Below are positions 58,373 through 64,000 of a stretch of DNA of 64,000 nt, piece after piece. Source of the DNA: Hysterangium stoloniferum (taxonomy: Eukaryota > Basidiomycota > Agaricomycetes > Hysterangiales > Hysterangiaceae); NCBI GenBank assembly GCA_015178975.1, contig WHVD01000052.1:496001-560000 (forward strand). The letters are read 5' to 3'. Position 1 is the stretch's first letter. Each line of letters starts with the position of its first letter. Made by a program: the position numbers and the translations under genes. Below the pieces are notes generated by a model. That model was not told the DNA's origin and did no database searches. It worked only from the letters and a program-made list of their open reading frames with translations.

Positions 58373-58524
58373 CGAATTAGCACAGCGATTAGGAGTAGAG
58401 GTGAATGGTGTTTACTTTCCACGAGTTAAGGAAGGGGGGCCGGCATAAATAAGTATACTGGCGTATTTTGGACTAGTTTTATTTTAAGCGTATATCGGTA
58501 GAACCCCCTCATTGGACTCACGCC

Positions 58525-59049
58525 TTGCGCTCTCCATATCGTTCGATTAGATGCCGTTCTGGGTTAAAAGGTTTAGGCTTCGAGGAAAGGGGCGTGGCGA
58601 ACGTTGAACTAGCTGACGACTGTTGGACTTCCTGTAAGTCACCCAAGTTGGCTTTATCTAAGTCGACTCCAATACGCTCTTCTTATCCACCGATTGTGAA
58701 AGGACCGGGCAGCTTCCCTTTTCTTCGTGAGGGCGTGAACGAAGAATGTGAAGCAGCGGGGGTGGCGATGGAGCCCGTTGTTGACCGAGGTCGCCCAGTA
58801 CTGACCCCAACCCGTAATCTCGTTGGTGAAGTGATGGCGGAGACAGGTGCAGACGTCGAGAGCAAGCTCGGATATTGTGGCGCCGAAGCACTTGAAAGGG
58901 ATTCAACGAAGTTTGCAGTAGGTATGACACTTGCACAGATGACGGTGTCAGAAATACCATGTGCCCAATTAGATCTATATAGTCGGGAATCGTCGGTTTG
59001 GCGGTGGCGGACACAGATGGTACCAACAGTCGCCATAGAGGGAGGATAA
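58525..59049 (+). CDS. unassigned 174-codon frame in the duplication spacer
   Basis: The spacer between the two segmental copies (58030-59096) holds a plus-strand frame (MRSPYRSIRCRSGLKGLG to QMVPTVAIEGG) and an overlapping 117-codon minus-strand frame (MATVGTICVRHRQ). Neither shows a known domain. The opposite frame is equally plausible, and the start is an arbitrary choice. It is listed because the region is otherwise unexplained. Confidence 0.2.
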   Translation: MRSPYRSIRCRSGLKGLGFEERGVANVELADDCWTSCKSPKLALSKSTPIRSSYPPIVKGPGSFPFLREGVNEECEAAGVAMEPVVDRGRPVLTPTRNLVGEVMAETGADVESKLGYCGAEALERDSTKFAVGMTLAQMTVSEIPCAQLDLYSRESSVWRWRTQMVPTVAIEGG

Positions 59050-59098
59050 CCTGCAAAAGCGCTTGACTGCCTCCGAGTCTCCTAAGGAAGGACAAAAA

Positions 59099-59646
59099 TA
59101 AACCCGAACCATATCTCACAGACTTCGAGTTCCTGTCAGCGAAGAAAAATATATAAGTAAATGGCTGGTTAGAATTTCGTTTCAGCCGAAGCTAGGAGCC
59201 AACGTACACGTCCATTCGCAGGCAACTGGAATGATTTCTCCTGCTCCAGCCATCGAATCCCGTCTGGTGGTAAAGGTGCTTGGGGCTGTGGAATGAACAC
59301 TAGATACACTTGTCCGTCTACGCATTCATAGAACCATCAAGTTCTGCAATCAGCTTTAAGAACACCATACGATGCATCCACACACACACACACCAGGCGG
59401 TTTGTCAATGTACGTCCATGTAAACGGGACCCTAAACACCATTTCTGCAGCCTGCGATAGGAAGCTGATTGCCTGCTCATACGGGATCTGTGCGTGCATT
59501 CCTATATTCTCAGAATACCGCAGGAAAAGATCTGCCTTTAAAAGCAAGGTTCAGCTAAATAAGATAGATTGGCCAAAATCCAAGTTAGAAGGGTTTACTG
59601 TAGGAGACTGCTGAGGCAGCGGCTGTCCGCCCATTGGAAACGACAT
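59099..59646 (-). pseudogene. truncated Ssr4-like gene copy
   Basis: Start at 59646 (MSFPMGGQPLPQQSP). It contains the first exons of the gene at 51075-52484, with IPYEQAISFLSQAAEM and PLPPDGIRW readable. At 59099, just after ELEVC-like codons (here a Cys-Glu-Ile-Trp reading), homology ends and the frame meets a stop within a few codons. The catalogue of C-terminal motifs (RRRYRL..., RFKRNHELM) is absent. It shares the frame oddity near the second exon with the full copy. Confidence 0.82.
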
Positions 59647-60337
59647 GGTGGAAGTGGGAAAAGAAATGGGGACGCGTGCTTATAGCGTAGGTCGACCTTG
59701 ACTTAACAAGTCAGTGTTGGAGATTGAAATCGTGTGAAAGCTGACGTAACTCCGCTGTTAAGAACAGTGTGTACAACGTTGCTCGATGATATGGCAGGGT
59801 TTCTACTTATAATCCTTTATTGAAAAATTCTCAACTCCAGTCCAATCATATTGATGAGATGGTGCAGATATAGACTATGTCAACCTGGCAAACAACGTGG
59901 CTCTCAAGTTGTTGGAATCTTTTTACCGTTCTGCAGATTGAAGAGAACTAAGAAGGACATCTGAATCCCATGTGATAGTGTGCATCATCGTTTCTGAGAT
60001 CTATATATGTTTTTGGCTGAATGTATGTGTTTATGATGGATTTTATGTTCCCTGCTATGGAAGTAAATTTGGCTACTAATAAGGAGCTGGATGGGGACTT
60101 CAATTGGACTTGAACCTCCAGATATGTGGCGATCACCAGAAGCACCAGCAAAACAACTAAGATGATAACAAGATTTAAAAGCTTCATATTAAGTTTCAAA
60201 AATTGGTGAAATTATTCAGCTATCAATAAGGCCGAAATCACTATGTATTTACAAACTAAAAGAGTATAGTTTAGTATAGCATTTCAGTCAGAAGGTGTAG
60301 TTGAGAAGTATATCTGGTAACAGAGCTTTTCGTAATT

Positions 60338-60394
60338 GTGGACCGCTTGAATCCTCTGCAGGAGAGATCTGGGTTTGATTCCCGGTGGGTGTAC
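60338..60394 (+). repeat. tRNA-like 3' half, copy 2
   Basis: Counterpart of 53198-53253 in the second segmental copy. The hairpin has become TCCTCTGCAGGAGA and the T-loop TTTGATT, with a deletion before the last bases. The decay pattern argues against function. Confidence 0.35.
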
Positions 60395-61617
60395 CTCAAC
60401 TTCTACATTGAATAAACGCCTACCCCCAATTTTTATAGTAGTAGCCGTTTCGTAGGTGGGCATTGTCTTTGACCCTGATACACTGGCAGTCGGGACACCG
60501 TCCACAAGGCAATAGGATTATCTCTTGTGTTGCACGGAGACCCGATACATAGAAATGAAAACAGTAAGGGCTACCTGATTTATCGCCTGAGCGAACTAAG
60601 TCTACCATAGTGCTTCCGACATCTTTCTGGCATATTCGTACTCTAGACTTCTGCTGCGATGCTTTGCAATGATCCGTTTACTGATTTTAGACTACTACCG
60701 CCACATATGAACACGACTTTTCTCAAAATTTCCCACACAAACCTGTACAGAAAACTGATGTTGATTAAGATTTCTTCCCGCGCGGACTTCTAAATAGCGC
60801 TTGCAGCGCAATAACGGCAATGGTAGATCTGTAAAAGCGATGCATCTTCTCTCGAAGATCGCTGTGCTGGTGGGTTAGTCTGTAATACAACAGCATGGTA
60901 AATATTCCTAGCCCATCTTCTTCGTCCCTGCCTCTCGACCTATGATTTATTCTACGTGTTTCTCTCAAGGCTTACAATATTTACGAGGCGGGGCCACTGT
61001 CACACTCATTTGTCCCAAATTAACTAGGTGGCCCGATCCTACCTGTGGGCCGCTTCTTCTCACAGCCTTCCCCCAAATTCTCTAGGTTGGCAGAAGAATC
61101 AGAAACACTACGCGCGCGCTCCCGCTCACTTCTGACCATTCCTGGACATTACAGTCATTCATTCCCAGGCTGTGTTGCATAAATATTACTAACGGTGCCA
61201 TGGCACTGAAATCTATCTGAAAGCGAGGGGTCATACAGCAATGTCCCGTGGAGCCGAGACGCCCCTTGTGAGCAAATCCCATTCTCAGAGTAATGATGTT
61301 TATTCTTAGCAATATCTCATCTTTCATGTTCAGTAGATATTTGCCAGTTTACAGGACTTCGAATTTTTCTTGGTGCAAACGGCATTACATGGCTTCCAAT
61401 CTCTTGAGTTATGCTGGTCGCCTGAAGATTCCTCGATGAACTGCATGTTTCTCACACTTCTATCCGGATCTTACGCATTTGGTTAGAGCAGGTAATTTAA
61501 GTTCAAAGGCACAACAAGGCTGTTCCATCTGCCTATATATTCCTTCAACTGTAATCTTCACAAACCACATTGCCCTCGCCTTCAATTTCATCATTACACC
61601 TCACTTCTTGCTGAAAA

Positions 61618-62343
61618 ATGGCGAGATACCCCATTAACCAACACCACAGCGCGTTTAATCACCACACGGCTTTATATCCTAGCAATTCTTCGGGCTACGC
61701 GACCCTCTATCCAGTATATCCAATTTTCGTCCCAGTGCCTCCTCCCCCCCCACCCCAACCAATTTCCCCACGTGAGTAATGCACGACGGCTCACACTTCC
61801 TCACATATGTTCTGACCTTTCATCACAGCAATACGGCGTACACCTACACTCCATTACCTATTATCCCGTTTCAATCGTAAGGCGCGCCGTGGGATACAAT
61901 GGGATATGCGATACCATCTTTTATCACCAGAGGCACATCCTAGATCTGGGCCCGGGATTCGGGTGGAGGATTTGAAGAACCCTGTGTCGGATTCGATGAT
62001 GAGAAAGATGAAGATCGTATTCGGCAATTCTGACTGGGAGGTCAATATCAAGTATGAGGGAGCAAAGTTGGAGACGGTTCTTGTTGAGGACGTCTTCGAG
62101 GAATTGTTTCTATTCTTGCAGTCACCGATACCGGAGAATTACTGGAAAGGTATCTCTGCGTTGAAGCGTGCACGCTTGCACAATAACCGGTGCAACCGTT
62201 TGGCCCAAGGACGGCCGTCACTGCGCGACATCGACACCGAAATCAGATTCGTGGATGCGTTGGAAGGCACTATGTTTGGTGGTTTGACACAAATGCCAGG
62301 TTCTACGGATTGGGTAGTTGCATGCATTCCGAAAAAAGTCTAG
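61618..62343 (+). CDS. DUF6699-type protein, array member F
   Basis: Exons 61618-61771 and 61829-62343 with a 57-nt GTGAGT...ACAG phase-1 intron; 669 nt, 222 aa. Exon 1 reads MARYPINQHHSAFNHH and ends in a short Pro run. It is 15 nt shorter than in D because of a deletion in the Tyr/Pro stretch. Exon 2: GIQWDMRYHLLS, MKIVFGNSDWEVNI, LVEDVFEELFLFLQSP, RCNRLAQGRPSLRDI, EIRFVDALEGTMFGGLTQM and DWVVACIPKKV. No lesion is seen. It is the segmental-duplicate partner of D/E, and its N-terminal substitutions exceed those of the domain core. Confidence 0.82.
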
Positions 62344-63473
62344 GCATAAAATATGCATTTGAAATGTTGTTTTTCATACATCGCCCCACGCTTATAAATA
62401 AATAAAAGAAACCTTTGTGCCTCAATACATTTCCATTTAGAAAATGTAGTATGGGATGCGAGACTGTCTGATATCTACAATTGCTTGTAGGGCGCATGTC
62501 GATGCTATAGGTGTATGTTGTGGACCTTTGTTCGAATTATGAGGTGTAAGACTAGCATCTGCTGCAGGCGCAGACAGACACTAGAATGAGTGATAGGGAA
62601 TAAAACCACTAATGTATTGAAAATCCACATGTATATAATATATACTAGTGGGGAACAGTGGAAGGTGATGACAATGGGAGGTGACGACAATGTGAGAACA
62701 ATGGAATGTGGACAACAATGGAACCAAATATTGCCAAATCGCATTGTAGGAGTTATACTCCCTTACAGAGGAAATTTCTTATAATTGTCCCTGCTTTCCT
62801 CCATGAAAAATTTAATGGGTACTAAACTAAAACCGCTATTTCAGTGCTAGTCCAATGCATGCAGCTGTGGTCAGTAACGGCTCGTGCGATGGGTTTCCTA
62901 TCAACTGGTCACCTCCACCTTACAACATGGTTCTCAGAATTCATGACCAGTCTGAAATAGTACATCGAATATTTACCCTAGTTATTGAACGATGAAGTCG
63001 GTACAATCGCATAAAGTGGATCTACTGTGCACCATTGCGTATATTTCGCTGAGTCCTAAGAGTCAGCGTATGGTGTTATGATGTTCGGTAACAAGATAAA
63101 TACAGATAATAGAGTAATTACTTGGCATATCAACTATACCCAAGAATGTTCAAAGTTACTGAGGCTTTTATTTTGTTTCTCACGATCGTCTTTTGATTAT
63201 AGTAGATCATCATATCCATGAAAGGCAGAAGTATGTATACACGAGGCTCCCCCCTTGTGCATGACGCATTTGCACCGTGTAGACAGGTAGATACCTATGC
63301 ATTATAAGTACAGAAAATAAGATAAGCTCCCAATGTGTACGTTCACTCGGAGTACCTTAAAATAGAGATTTAGATATTTCGTATTTTCTGCTTTTGTACA
63401 TGTAATCTCAACTATTTCCGAATGGTGAAACGTAGAATGCTAATATCTCTCGAAACACTACCAAGGTCGGTCC
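62344..63473. other. duplicated intergenic region, no gene
   Basis: Counterpart of 56580-57716. It contains a degenerate remnant of the 16-bp minisatellite (near 62650-62715). No coding region is recognised in either copy. Confidence 0.6.
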
Positions 63474-63788
63474 CTAAATATCACGTCATTTGTGGAAGAG
63501 GGATAGCGGGGAAAATTGGGTTAAGATATTGCACAACGACTGTAGATCTTCTTTCAATTTGAGATCATCTTTCCAGAAAAATTGGATGACCCAAACAAGT
63601 GTGGCCCCAAGGGCTAGAGTCGCAAAGGTATCAGTAAATTAGCTATGGCGGCACATTATTGTTTCACATACCGAGAGCTAGCGAGCTCAGGATTATTTCG
63701 GAATGTGTGCTGACGCCCGATTTGAAGACATACAGCAGTAATGCTGCAATAAACGACACCATAGCCCACATAAGGAGCGCGTATGGAA
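63474..63788 (-). pseudogene. 3' fragment of the WW-domain gene
   Basis: It repeats the last exon, intron and membrane-helix codons of the gene at 57717-58372, including the stop at 63474. Homology stops at 63788 at the codons for the stretch after the YYFVDH block, so the WW part and start are missing. It cannot make the full protein. Confidence 0.8.
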
Positions 63789-64000
63789 GACTATACAGGA
63801 TTGCCACAGGCTGTAGGTCAAAACGGGAGTGGGATTTTCCCATGAGAATTCTAAGCTATTAAAGATATCGTCAAAAAGTCTCTGTAGAGAATTTGAGTGT
63901 ATAGATCATTACTAACGCCGTATGCTATTTTTGGTAGGTGCAGACGATTGAGCTCCTGGTTGATCAAATTAAGTCAGAAGACGTAACTTAAGGAATTAGA

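Larger units (their letters stand above)
59097..63788 (+). repeat. copy 2 of the direct segmental duplication
   Basis: Homology with copy 1 begins at ATAAACCCGAACC (59097, compare 51938) and ends at GGAGCGCGTATGG (63788, compare 58029), in both cases inside a gene. The copies therefore truncate Ssr4 and the WW gene, while the DUF6699 gene between them is whole. Confidence 0.88.

Overview
ORGANISM. The window looks like nuclear DNA of a mushroom-forming basidiomycete (Agaricomycetes). The reasons are genes broken by about 50-nt GT-AG introns, a complete KDZ-class (Kyakuja-Dileera-Zisupton) DNA transposon, several DUF6699-type genes (a family I know from basidiomycetes), a fungal Ssr4-type SWI/SNF-RSC subunit gene, and many Ty3/gypsy, Ty1/copia and Tc1 elements. 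No rRNA gene, intact tRNA gene, CRISPR array or bacterial operon was seen. Exon joins were worked out by hand from splice signals and reading frame. LEFT THIRD (1-22,670): transposon territory. A reading frame runs off the left edge. A decayed minus-strand gypsy element (about 640-6,703) is split by a 2.1-kb insertion. Two Tc1 elements follow (7,829-9,433 with an intact DD34E transposase, 11,249-12,839 with a broken one), with copia LTR pieces around them. A 9.2-kb KDZ transposon (13,424-22,670) has about 585-bp terminal inverted repeats and a 6-bp target duplication. It carries an apparently intact multi-exon transposase and a lysine-rich companion gene. CENTRE (22,700-43,590): a 2.1-kb near-identical inverted repeat (23,624-25,733 / 27,090-29,199) holds two convergent copies of a six-exon gene for a 411-aa protein with a C2H2-like motif that I do not recognise. 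A diverged relic of the same gene lies at 30,030-30,310. Next come a 185-bp tandem repeat, a gag-bearing LTR relic, a second decayed gypsy element, and copies of a non-autonomous PIF/Harbinger-like element ending GGAGG...CCTCC with 3-bp TTA/TAA target duplications. RIGHT THIRD (43,590-64,000): host-like DNA. Six DUF6699 family members (five readable, one frameshifted) share one two-exon layout: a Pro/Tyr-rich first exon, a phase-1 intron, then the conserved domain. They flank an Ssr4-like gene and a WW-domain membrane-protein gene. A segment of about 4.7 kb carrying the 5' half of Ssr4, one DUF6699 gene and the 3' half of the WW gene is repeated in direct orientation (51,938-58,029 and 59,097-63,788). 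Inside the first copy the DUF6699 gene was duplicated again, with an inverted fragment between the two genes. MOST INTERESTING: the convergent duplicated gene with arms that look homogenised, the growing DUF6699 array, the complete KDZ element with its companion gene, and the unassigned frame at the left edge.
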